A stretch of DNA of 64,000 nucleotides from Pseudeuparius sepicola. Taxonomy: Eukaryota; Arthropoda; Insecta; Coleoptera; Anthribidae. Where the stretch lies: assembly GCA_963920635.1 (NCBI GenBank), contig OY987299.1, forward strand, positions 130,817,373 to 130,881,372, written 5' to 3'. Positions 32,497 to 42,511 of this stretch are shown here, piece by piece. Position 1 is the first letter of the stretch. Every line of letters begins with the position of its first letter. Under the pieces are notes generated by a model that was given only the letters and a program-made list of their open reading frames with translations, did not search any database and had not been told where the DNA came from. The translations under genes were made by a program, and so were the position numbers.

Positions 32497-33776
32497 AAGC
32501 CTATTCATTTAATTTATACCCTGACGTCATCGATACCAGCATAACAGCGTTGCCAAACTTTATGACAAATTGCAAATACGAAGACTTCAGCTGCCACAAT
32601 ATTTGACTTTTAAACCATTTACAGGTTAGTTAATGTACACTGTGTTTTCTTAATATGAAACCTTAATAGGCCATGTGAATAAAAATGAGGAAAAGCTTAA
32701 TACCACAGCTATTCTGTGTTAATAGGTACTTAAAAATTAAAAAAAAATGAAAAAAATTCACTATTTCCGAATAATTAATTTAAAAAATTTTTTGGACCAT
32801 TTGATACGCCTTTATGTAAAAATAAAACAGTGGAAATTTACAAAGAAAATATTTCCCTTAATTCAAAATCTTGGAAAATCTTGGAAAATCCATGTTTCTT
32901 CCAAGTAAACAAACTCTCGTGTTTCTTCTCTTTTTGCTTGCATATGATTTCTTAAAAATTTAATACGTTTTATAGCAATATTATAGGCACCTCCATAAAG
33001 TCCACGTCGAGGATCATCTTTGCGGTACTTAAATCCAATGTTCCTCAATATTTTCCATAAAGATGTTCTACCACCATGAAAAATATCTCTTTCTTCTAAT
33101 TTCGCTTTTAGGGCGTTCACTGTAAAGTGCTTTTCTAAAAGAATAATTATAAAATTAGACGCATATTGGGGCAAATTGGCAAAATTCTTGAACATACTGT
33201 CCCTATATACATTTCATATATCACATTTCGGATTGCTGTCTGTTCGAAATCATCAATGTTGACTAGGTACAGGTTTTTTCTTTCTCTCCTTGCAGTTCGA
33301 GTAGCTGGTTCGTTTGAAATAATTGTTTTGACCGTGTCAAAACTAATTCCTAGAGCTGCTGCAACCCTCTTAAATAGAAACAAAAATATGATTTTTTAGA
33401 AATTATCGAAATTTATATCAGTGAAATAAAATAAAAAGTACTTACATCTTTTACAGCACAAAGCGGAAGCAGCGGACCCCCGTTTTCCCTTTACCTCTCA
33501 AAATATTCGCTCAAAGCACGCACCATACCCTGCGCGCGTTTATCAAGATTTTGAGAACCTATCTTGCGCGGCATTTTTAAAATTAAGTGACAAACTGTGT
33601 CAAAATTTTAACGAAAAATTTGAATATTATTATTGCAACCCAGCCCTATTATGCCAACATGACAGATGAAAAATAACTATTATTTGTGTGGCATTTTTGT
33701 AGTGTCACTAGAATTTATATTGGCAGCAAAAAACACCAAACGATGACGTCAGGGTATAAATTAAATGAATAGGCTT
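32497..33776 (-). mobile_element. Tc1/mariner-type DNA transposon, decayed
   Basis: Perfect-looking terminal inverted repeats of about 36 bp: AAGCCTATTCATTTAATTTA then TACCCTGACGTCATCG at the left, its complement ending AATAGGCTT at 33776, with TA on each side (32495-32496, 33777-33778). It encodes a broken transposase on the minus strand. At 1,280 bp it is close to the size of a full small Tc1/mariner element, but too short for an intact spliced gene. Confidence 0.85.
32863..33574 (-). pseudogene. Broken transposase of the 32.5 kb element
   Basis: Exon 1 (33574-33446) begins MPRKIGSQNLDKRAQGMVRA but has an in-frame TAA after EYFER. It is spliced at a GTAAGT donor to 33368 (RVAAALGISFDTVKTIISNE), a helix-turn-helix DNA-binding part. 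A later segment (about 33130-32863) reads KHFTVNALKAKLEERDIFHG, TSLWKILRNIGFKYRKDD, then FVYLEETWIF. In the family this last box is normally YLDETW with the first catalytic Asp, so that Asp is Glu here. The rest of the DDE core is missing. Confidence 0.75.
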
Positions 33777-34133
33777 TAGGTAACAGTGAATTAAAAAAAT
33801 AAATAAATGAACACGAGAATAAATTGGTCTTTGCAAAATTTATATTTTGTCATATCTATAATAATGATAATATACAAAGTATCTAATAATTTTGCAATTC
33901 ATATATGTTTATTTATTCGGATATACTTGTAAACTCCACAAAAAAATATATTGCACAAAATATCATAAAATCAACAGGAATCAATAGAGCCAATAATAAT
34001 TACACAATACAAAGAAAATATTTTTTTGTGCAACACTAGAAGAATGTTTCGGGAGCATCTCAAAAGTTACTAGTACTCTCGTTATCGTCTAAACCTAACC
34101 AATAAAAAATATAAACATCTTAGTTGCTCAAAG

Positions 34134-35600
34134 TTAGCTCGTCACCTGCGGATTCCCGCTGAGCAACTGCTGCGCCGACCTGGCGGCCAGGTTCGGGTCG
34201 AATATCAGCGGCGCCGCCTGCGGACTCATCGCTGGCGCCGTCGGGTGGAAACTCGTTACGGGCGCCGGCTGAAAGCCGCTCAGCGGCGGCGGCTGGAATG
34301 CGCCGACCGGTTGCGGGGCGATATTCTGAGTTTCGCTGGGCGCGTAACTGTACGCTGCCAGGTTAGCGCCGAGACTTGCGTAGTTCGGATAACTCGGCTG
34401 GCAAAATGGGACGTTCGATTGACTAAACGTGTCATTCGGTTGACTAAACGCAACGTTCGGTTGATTAAACGCGACGTTCGGGTGGGTAAAAGTCGGCGCT
34501 GGGTATACAGGCACCGGTTGGTCCGTCGAAATCGGTATGGGTTCCGGTATACTCGTAAATTGTGGCACTGACGTTGCAGGGGGAAAATTAGACATTGTCA
34601 CAGTATTGTGAACATTACCGTCAAACATCTGTGGTAACGAAACGTCACTTGGAACGATGGGTGCAAACTGCGGTATCTCTGAGGGAGGCGGGAGGTTACT
34701 CGGCACCATAGGAACGTTCGGTACCACCCGCGTCACTTCCTTATTCGCGTTTTCAACTGGTGGCGAAACTACATTAGATTCACCTTTTGAAATCGTCAGA
34801 TCGGCCGTTTTTTGCGTTAAATCAGCAACGTTGGCGGTGGGAACATTTGTGTTTTCTTGCGTCGCAAAATTTCCTCTCACAGGTATCCTATGCAAGTAAC
34901 CATAACCTATACCACAACCGACTAACCCTTCACCGCCCCATTGCGAATCTGGGGTTATCATTACTTCCCGACAGGTGTCCTCATCACAATTATACACGTA
35001 CAGTTTCAAGTTGACGCGATTGTGATTTTCGATCAGGTTGAACAGATCCTCGCTTTCATGCAAAATCGAATCGGAGCCGATTATATAGTCGGAAAAGGGG
35101 CGTAGGCCTGCTAAAGCGGCTGGCGAGTTAGGATGTACTTCCAGAATATGCCAAACATTGTCTTTGGCTACTTCAAACGAGCAAAATCTTATACTGATCC
35201 CTAATAAGCCCTGGCCACCCCACGAATCGCTTGGTTCTACTGAAACGCTCCTCACGTTTTGTGTTTTGCAGCTGTATAATGTTACTGGTAGGGCTTTACC
35301 TAAAAATGTCGATTATGTTTTTCAAAGCATACTATTACTACCAGTTTTATACGAACCTACGCCATTTTTTAGGATTTGCTTCAAAGTTCCATTATCCTTG
35401 TCCAATCTAACGCCGTTAATAGCTATAATAAAGTCGAAAAAAGGCTGCATTCCAGCCTTACTACCAGGAGAGTTGTCTTGCACCTAAGACATAGCCAAAA
35501 AATATATTTTTTTAGGGTTATTTAGTAAAAAAATTACCCTTAAGACGTGGTAGCCGTCCGTACCACCCCCAGGGATGTCTACACTCTCCGAGTTACCCAT
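34134..35600 (-). CDS. Gorasp2: GRASP: Golgi reassembly-stacking protein (3 exons)
   Basis: Exons in transcript order: 35600-35538, 35483-35357, 35299-34134, GT-AG throughout, giving 451 residues (human GRASP55 has 452). It begins [20 protein letters not shown], the conserved N-terminus whose Gly2 is myristoylated for Golgi anchoring. Two tandem PDZ-like domains follow: about 5-105 ([20 protein letters not shown]) and 110-200 ([57 protein letters not shown]). The C-terminal ~230 residues are the Pro/Ser-rich regulatory region, with a local PN(V/D)(A/T)F-(N/S)QPN repeat. It tethers and stacks Golgi cisternae and supports unconventional secretion. Head-to-head with Tbc1d20, 428 bp apart. Confidence 0.93.
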
Positions 35601-36028
35601 TATTTTGGAAAATATTTAGAAATTACGTGGCATCTTTGATGATTTTCTTAATTTTGTAACCTCAATAAATAAAATTTTGACTTTGACGTTTACTTTGTGA
35701 CGTCTTCCATTTTCTTCTTCTTCTCGAAAACCACAGAGAGCACAAGTTGGTTAGGTCAAAGACTTCGCAGAATATACAATGGTTGGGTTAGGTCTGCATT
35801 CTTCTTCTTCTTCACATTTCCTAGCTGAGGCTGTTCTTCCTGTTTTAGTATGGAAAATGAACAGTTAGACATATCAGCTGATTGAGACAAATCTGTTTTT
35901 TTGGGCTACATTTTTGACAAGTGCGTGAGGTTATCCCTTTTGATAAATTAAATTGTTTATCGTTTTGTGTAGTTTCCAGGAAGATTTAATTGCGGTGATG
36001 AGTGTTGTCGAGAAACTCCAATAGAAAA
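35601..36028. promoter_or_regulatory. Bidirectional Gorasp2/Tbc1d20 promoter
   Basis: Only 428 bp separate the two start codons on opposite strands. The spacer has two TTCTTCTTCTTC runs (near 35717 and 35802), a TGACGTC site near 35698, and GGTTAGGTC / GGTTAGGTC direct copies near 35750 and 35785. A shared core promoter is likely; start sites cannot be placed. Confidence 0.55.
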
Positions 36029-39000
36029 ATGGAGAACTACGAGTCGGAAATTAGTAGTTTAGACGAAGAAAGCTCATTATTGAACTATGAGACTTCCTCC
36101 GAAAAAAGGTCTGATGATGATGTTGAAGATACCAGATCCGAATTGAAGTTTGATAGGGGTAAGTTATATCGCCGGTGTTTGTTGTTTTTTTAAATTAATT
36201 GGGGCTTCTGTAGATTTGGAAACTCCCGAGGAGAAACAAAAAAGGGCCGAGATTGAGGCTGCGTTTGAAAATAAAGCTTCGACTTTGAAAACCTGGCAGA
36301 ATTTAGCTATAAGCAAATATGGTTTAGTGGGAGGTAAAAGAAAACACGAAGCATTGATAGGTACGATTAAACAAAACATAAATTTCAGATGACTTGCGTT
36401 GCAAAGTATGGCCTTTGCTTCTAGAAGTCGATCCAAGCCAGGACGAAATAATTCCGTCTCTAGAAGAACTTTCTAAGCACGAGGAGTACCAGCAAGTAGT
36501 TTTAGATGTAAATAGATCGTTAAAACGGTTCCCGCCAGGCATTCCATATAAACAAAGAGTCGCTTTGCAAGACCAGTTGACTGTCTTGATTTTGCGGGTT
36601 ATTATAAAATATCCGCACTTGCGGTACTATCAGGGCTACCACGACGTAGCTATTACGTTTCTTTTGGTGGTGGGCGAGGCGGTCGCTTTTAGGATAATGG
36701 AAAAACTCAGTACAGAACATTTGCGGGAGTGCATGGAAACCACTATGGAGAAACCTTCGTATCGTTTGAATTATATTTATTCTTTGCTTCATAAGACCGA
36801 TAGGGAATTGTATGAGTTCATGGAGAGGTGAGTCTATTTTTATATTTCGTAAAATTATTGTTGACAATATTTAAATATGCGGAAAACATAAGTACCTACT
36901 TGCAATCAGAATTCAGAATTATATTATTTCTAGATAAAATATCAAATTTATCCAGACATATTCATTTTTTAAATTTCAGTCAATATTGAGCCATAAACAA
37001 TGGACTTTTTTCACTATTTGTATCTACCTAAATCACACATTTTTGTGGCCGAAAAAAAAAAAGGATAAATAATTTTACATAGGCTCGTGGCATCAAAATG
37101 TATCTTATCATTTTGTTTTATTAATTTTCCAGTTTCAGTTTATGTGTACCTTATAAACCATTTAAATCAACTCATTTTGACCAGGTCCAGGTGACATATC
37201 CTCAAAATCTGCTGCGGGCCAAACAAAATAAACTAGTCACACTATCTTCATTTTATTTTGCCCCTCAGTAGAATGACAACAACTGTCGGGTGACGTCACA
37301 ATTAAATGGTCCGAGGCCAACGATAAAGACAGGCCGTGGCGCTAACGCATAATCGCGTAGTCACGTGACCAACTTAGTCCTATATAATAAAAGGCATTTT
37401 TGGAGATAAGTAGAAAAAAACAAATTTCGTAACAATTCGGCGAGTTTTCTTTCATCTATTACATTATTGGTTTTGTGCATCCAGGCTTTCTCTAATTGCT
37501 TTTTCAAAATTTTCAACCTGCCTCAGCTGTTTTGGGCTGAGAGTTAAACGGCACTGCAATAAAATATTTTGGCACATTCTCAAAAATTGTTGGGACAGCA
37601 CCTTCCTTTAGCTTAGGTGATATTCTCTATAGGTATTTTCCTCCCACAACACAGTTGTCCACATTAATTGTTTCACTTTCTTGAAAATGTGTTAGCCACA
37701 CATACTTAAGGGTTTTTTAGAAATTAAATCTCAGTTGGAATTTGACGAATCCGAGGCAAAGCAAATGTTGTTATAGTGACATTTTCTTTCTGGCTTTTGA
37801 CCCAATATTTGGTATTTAGGGTATTTTTTACGAAATAAAAATGAAACTCACCTCAGTATACTGTAAATATTGACGAGGTCCCAATTTATCGGCAGGTGAA
37901 AGGCCGAATAGGAACCGTATCAGGGCGTGGGTCGACAATGAAAATCCTCGAGTACGTTACAACACTGATTTATTTCGCACAAGGTGAATGGTGAATACAA
38001 AATACACAAACCCGAACGTGGTCAACGGGAACGGCTTCCAGCCAACCGGACCGTCTGAACTCGCGAATCTCCTGTAAGCAGTTCACCCGTCTGTGTCTCA
38101 GGTTCCCCTGTCTATTCCGGGGGGAGAATTCCCCTTACAGCGCTCACGCATGGGCGCAAGCGGCACCAATACTCCTGGACGGCACGGCTCCCACCTAGAG
38201 GCCATAATAACACCTGGGAGGTTCCCCCCGCCAGGACACACGCGCACTAGACACAAACTTGTTTCAAAAATATAAACTAAGACGTTTAAAAACATTTAAA
38301 ACTTCTCGAAATCCAAGCTGCCGCTTTCAGTTATGTGACAAATGACATGTAACGTCGGACTAAGATGGTCACGTGATTTTCGTGCGCCATGGCCTGTCTT
38401 TATCGTAGGCCTCGTAAATGGTCTATACTTATGTTTTCTGTGCCTCCTAAGAAAAGTCGCCGTATTATGTCGTCCTGACAGTTTCGATGTTTGAACTGTC
38501 GCATAATCGTCTACACTTAACCCTGCACTCGACCACCCACGACAATTGACTTGTAGGGCCAACGTTGGTACCATGTTCGCGCTCCCCTGGTACCTCACCT
38601 GGTTCGGCCACTCCCTCAACCAGTACAGGGACGTGGTGCGCCTGTACGACTTTTTCCTCGCTTCGCACCCCCTGATGCCGATCTACGTCGCCACGTCGCT
38701 CGTCGTCCGGCGACGGAAGGAGATTTTCGCCGAGGGCTGCGACATGGCCAGCGTCCACTGTCTGCTGTCGCAGATCCCCGACAACTTGGACTTCGACGGG
38801 ATCCTGACGGAGGCGTCGGCGAATTTCAGGAAGCACCCGCCGGAGAAACTGGAGAAGTTCGCCAAGCAGCGGGTGGAGAGAGAGTACGTAGCGTTCAGCT
38901 TTTATGTGTTCATGCAGAAGGTTTTTTGTTTCTTCGCTCGGTTCTTTTCGATTCGTTTTTACTTTGCCGTGCTGGTGCATCTGTTCGGGAGCAGGGGTAA

Positions 39001-41261
39001 GCACAAATCCGCATAGCTTTCGCTTGTAAATACTTCTTTTTTTTATAAATAAATTTGCTCTTTTTAGTTGTTTGTTTTCTAACCTATCATCCTATCGAGC
39101 ACTGCTGTAGATATAGAGCTTGTTTAGTATATGACGATATAAGCTGTTTTTTTTATAGCAGTATAAAAGGCCAAATTATTTCTTTAATTTCTATGGATAT
39201 TTTTTAGTTTTGGTTAATATTTTGTTTTCAACAAAATATCGGTCCAAACTAAATAATTTCCTAAAGAATGAAACAAAAATAACCACAATAATTAACCGAA
39301 AGATATTTTTTAAACTAAAACTAAATTTGACAATAATTGTCATGAATGCTGACACTTTTATAACCTATTTACATGCCAAATTAATAATTTTGCCAAATTG
39401 ATAATATTAAAACCCTCCCATACTGTAAGCATAACAAAACATTAATAATACTTGCTATAAAAACAACTTATACTATTATATTAAGTCCAATACTGTTAAA
39501 AAAATAGAAAGTACACTGTCATTTTGACGGCATTGAAGTTGAATTATTAAGTTGAACTTCAGTGCCTTGGTACATAAATAACTATTTTTTAGAAAAACTG
39601 TTTACTCCAATGGATTCTACGTAAAAAAGTGCGTATAAAGCGTTTTCAACGAAATATATAGGTTTAAAAGCAAATGAGCTATGATAATTGTAAAAAATAG
39701 CAAAAATTTCAAAAACGCCCTGTATCTCCTAAAGTATTGGAGATATCAGAGATCTGTTTTGACCATCGTAAATATCTCAAAAAATTAACTCATGAACACC
39801 TACCTTGTTTTTTTCTATCTATACAAATAACGCAGATATCCCATAAAATCATCGAAAATGACTCAGTCTGTACAAGGGTAGTAGTCAAGGTCTATTCTAT
39901 AGAGCTTGGGTAGTAGTAGTTAGTAGTTTTTATTTTTCTATAGGTGGTATTAGGTAAATATCCTAAATTTAACTTCAAAATAAAAAAGTAATTAACTACA
40001 ACTGCACTAACACCTATTTATGGAACTTCACTTTACACAAAACATTATTTCCTGAACTCTCAAATTAAAAAAAAAACTTTGAAAATTCTCTAGGTAGGTG
40101 TAAGTATGTGTGTTTATTTTATAAGTTTTAAGTTTTGAGTATTCTAGAAACTGGTATTAAATCATTTTATAACTAGTTGTGAAAAAGCTCATTTTATAAC
40201 CGTTTATAAAAAGTTTGACTTTCGGTAAGTTTTGAAAATTATCCATTATAAGTGACATTCATTGAATTATTTCCAAACATTTTTGATTATAAATATTTTG
40301 AAAATTATCGCACGTTAAGGAATGGAGATTAGAAAATTTCAGATCAAAATAAAATTTAACAAATTGTGAATCTGGTTTAAATGCTTTTTTTCTGTGTTAA
40401 GTTTGAAAATTGTACGTAATTTTCTTCAAAATGTCCCATTGCACTTCTAAATTTTTGTGGATATATTGACTGCAGCTTTGAAATTTTGAAACAAATCACC
40501 ATTTATATTCAATATTTTTTTATTATTTCGACAGAAAAAAATCCAAACTAATCATGGCTAGCATACCTAATAGGAGGAAAAATTGTGGCAATAATTGTTT
40601 TTGTTGCCATGGCCATAATTTATTACAAAAGCATCTCAGTGGCTAGGTGTGAAATTGACACAAACATTATTACTGAGAAAGTAATAGAGGTATACCTACA
40701 TTAGTAACTTTTTTAATAAATAGGAAAATTCTTGAAAATTAGTTATCTGCTAGGATATTTATTATATTTATGTTGTTTTTTAACATTTTTATCACGTTTA
40801 TAATTAGCAAGTAAAATTCATAATGTTTTTTGTGTTATATTCCTATCCAGTTTGACAAGTAATCAATCATTTAAAATTAGTAAACATGCTATTTGTTTGT
40901 TATCTTGAACTTCATTCAAATAAATTCATTTAACAGTTCTTGACGAATGACAATCACGTTTTATCAAACCATTTTTACGGTGATGGTTCCAAAGACAAAC
41001 GAAACACCAAACGTTTGGTGTTTAATAGAGTTTTTTTCTCGAATTTCAAGAAGAGCTCAACGACAGCGCGACGAGCAGATGATGAGGCGCCGAATGAACA
41101 GGAACAAAAGTCTGTGGGTTCGTTTCAACAATACGATGCCGGCGTGGCTGGTATTCACCCCTAGGAGCAGATACGGATTGCTATTTGCCGCTGCGACGGT
41201 GCTGATTGGGTATCTGCTGTACGTCAGGACGAATGAGAACCGATTGTCACTGTTTAGGTAA
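36029..41261 (+). CDS. Tbc1d20: TBC1D20: ER-anchored Rab GTPase-activating protein (5 exons)
   Basis: Exons 36029-36158, 36214-36333, 36389-36827, 38557-38883, 41051-41261; phases fit, 408 residues (human 403). TBC1D20 activates GTP hydrolysis on Rab1/Rab18 at the ER. The TBC domain shows the arginine finger VVLDVNR (Arg126), the glutamine finger YYQGYHD (Gln165), VGTMFALPWYLTWFGHSL, VVRLYDFFLASHPLMPIY and DMASVHCLLSQIP. Exon 5 adds a charged helix, VERE joined to RAQRQRDEQMMRRRM, then one membrane helix (about 380-397, YGLLFAAATVLIGYLLYV) that anchors the protein. Exon 4 could be read on to a stop at 39016, but that tail is intronic. The stop lies in AG|GTAAGT, so a further short exon is possible. 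Intron 3 holds a P-like transposon. Confidence 0.9.
37312..38414 (-). mobile_element. P/THAP-type DNA transposon relic in Tbc1d20 intron 3
   Basis: Terminal inverted repeats of about 60 bp: CGAGGCCAACGATAAAGACA then GGCCGTGGCGC at the left, and the complement ending TTTATCGTAGGCCTCG at the right. They are flanked by the perfect direct repeat TAAATGGTC (37303-37311 and 38415-38423), a target duplication of 8-9 bp. The minus strand contains THAP-domain remnants. A GC-rich block at about 37855-38270 (GGTCCCAATTTATCGGCAGG, GTTCCCCTGTCTATTCCGGG) looks like a later insertion, perhaps a solo LTR, but its borders are not clear. Confidence 0.78.
37520..37710 (-). pseudogene. Degenerate THAP zinc-finger domain
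   Basis: The minus strand reads YVWLTHFQESETIN, then after an in-frame stop ISPKLKEGAVPTIFENVPKY. This matches the second half of the THAP domain (normally YVCxxHF ... PxLKxxAVPTIF). The zinc-ligand Cys of the VCxxHF pair is Trp here. THAP domains are the DNA-binding part of P-element and Kolobok transposases. Confidence 0.7.
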
Positions 41262-41672
41262 GTGAGGTACAATAAGTGCCTTATTTTTTAAAAAATGGTC
41301 AAATTATTTTGGGAAATTATCTAGAAAACTACCAAAAAATTATTATTTTAAGAGGGCTCTATAGTCAGTCAGCTGCCAAAACTCGTTTTTTGGTGAATGT
41401 TTAGTTCAAAATTTCGTGCAATCCCACATGCTTTTTAGCTTTATTTTCACATTAATTGTTAATAGGAAAACACTAGTAGATTTTTAATACAATGAAAACA
41501 CATGTTTTATTATCAAAACACGAATTGTTTTAGACATTTTCAGTTAACATATTGATCGTTAAATATCTGTTAACACAATAAACAGTTTCAAAACTTGATG
41601 GCTATTAAATAGACTTCAACTTTTAAGTATAGTAATTAAAATTAAATGCAGCTAGCGAAGTGCATTTTATAT

Positions 41673-41918
41673 GGAAGCACAATGGTCTAGTGGCATGATT
41701 TTCCCTTTGGGTGCGAGAGGTCCCGGGTTCAAATCCCAGTTGTGGCTACTCTTTTTTTATTTTAAAATCACATTTTCAAAAAGGCAAAATATTTAAATTT
41801 TGTAGTTGATTTATTTTGGTTGTCAAATTTTGCCTAAACATTGAATAATTAATTAAATTGTGTGCAGTTATTAAATTCTCTTCCTAAATACAATTCGTGG
41901 TGCCTAATAATCATATAA
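41673..41918 (+). repeat. tRNA-Pro-derived SINE, copy 1 (full head)
   Basis: Head GGAAGCACAATGGTCTAGTG, GCATGATTTTCCCTTTGGGT, GCGAGAGGTCCCGGGTTCAA then ATCCCAGTTGTGGCT follows tRNA-Pro with box A (TGGTCTAGTGG), box B (GGTTCAAATCC) and a TGG anticodon. It has a mispaired acceptor stem and anticodon stem, so it is not a working tRNA. The body runs CTACTCTTTTTTTATT, CATTTTCAAAAAGGC, TTGTCAAATTTTGCC to TTAAATTCTCTTCCTAAATA. Relatives lie at 26.2 and 27.5 kb; similarity to copy 2 continues a little upstream of the head. Confidence 0.78.
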
Positions 41919-41920
41919 CA

Positions 41921-42034
41921 CCTTTCGTTAATTTTATTACTCATTATAATTCCAGTGCTAAGAAAATACCACGACTGCGCAGCAGTCGTGTTATTTTCAG
42001 CTTTGGGATTATAATTCGTAAAATTAACGAAAGG
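41921..42034. repeat. Short hairpin element
   Basis: CCTTTCGTTAATTTTATTAC at the left and AAAATTAACGAAAGG at the right; the interior has a second stem, CACGACTGC / GCAGTCGTG. 114 bp. It lies between the SINE and the CGTTGACTG MITE, and the MITE's target duplication overlaps its right edge. Confidence 0.65.
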
Positions 42035-42040
42035 TATTAT

Positions 42041-42219
42041 CGTTGACTGACGTATTAATAAGACTTCACACGGTTATAGCTTCATATTCTGAGAAGTAGA
42101 TGGCGCCTATGGTCAACAATGTATTTTGCATTGTGTTTTGTCTCTGGGAAGCGCATGGTGAGCCAGAGAACTGTCAAACATGACAGCCTTGAGCAGTCTT
42201 TATTAATACGTCAGTCAAT
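42041..42219. mobile_element. MITE with CGTTGACTGACG ends, copy 2
   Basis: Flanked by the perfect 8-bp duplication GGTATTAT (42033-42040 and 42220-42227). Same ends and interior as the copy at 27732-27899, with a small internal insertion (ATTGTGTTTTG). Confidence 0.85.
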
Positions 42220-42250
42220 GGTATTATCGATAATAGGCAGTATAGGCACA

Positions 42251-42511
42251 TAGACCGGGAGATAGTGACAGATTTTTGGAGGTGATTTTACTCAGTATGC
42301 CTTGCAAAGGGCATTATGTGGCACATATTCTCACAATAATAAGGTATGAATCAGAGAGTCATCCTGGGTTCACTCAGTTTTTCACATGAAGAACCCAGGA
42401 TGACTCTCTGATTCATACCTTATTATTGTGAGAATATGTGCCACATAATGCCGTTTGCAAGGCATACTGAGTAAAATCACATCCAAAAATCTGTCACTAT
42501 CTCCCGGTCTA
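42251..42511. repeat. Near-perfect long hairpin
   Basis: The arms of about 120 bp (TAGACCGGGAGATAGTGACA ... GAGTCATCCTGGGTTC, and GAACCCAGGATGACTC ... TGTCACTATCTCCCGGTCTA) match with only two or three differences across a loop of about 19 bases (centre about 42375). The tips resemble those of the Eogt intron foldback element (TAGACC...GACAGTGACAGATTTT). Very recent or under a process that keeps the arms identical. Confidence 0.85.

Noticed and set aside
38884..39016. Continuation of Tbc1d20 exon 4 to a stop at 39016 as the protein's end
   Set aside because: The family's conserved layout, a GTACGT donor and a phase-matched exon at 41051 with the membrane anchor fit better.
41673..41750. Functional tRNA-Pro gene
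   Set aside because: Acceptor and anticodon stems are mispaired, and the same head is attached to a shared body at a second locus, so it is a SINE.
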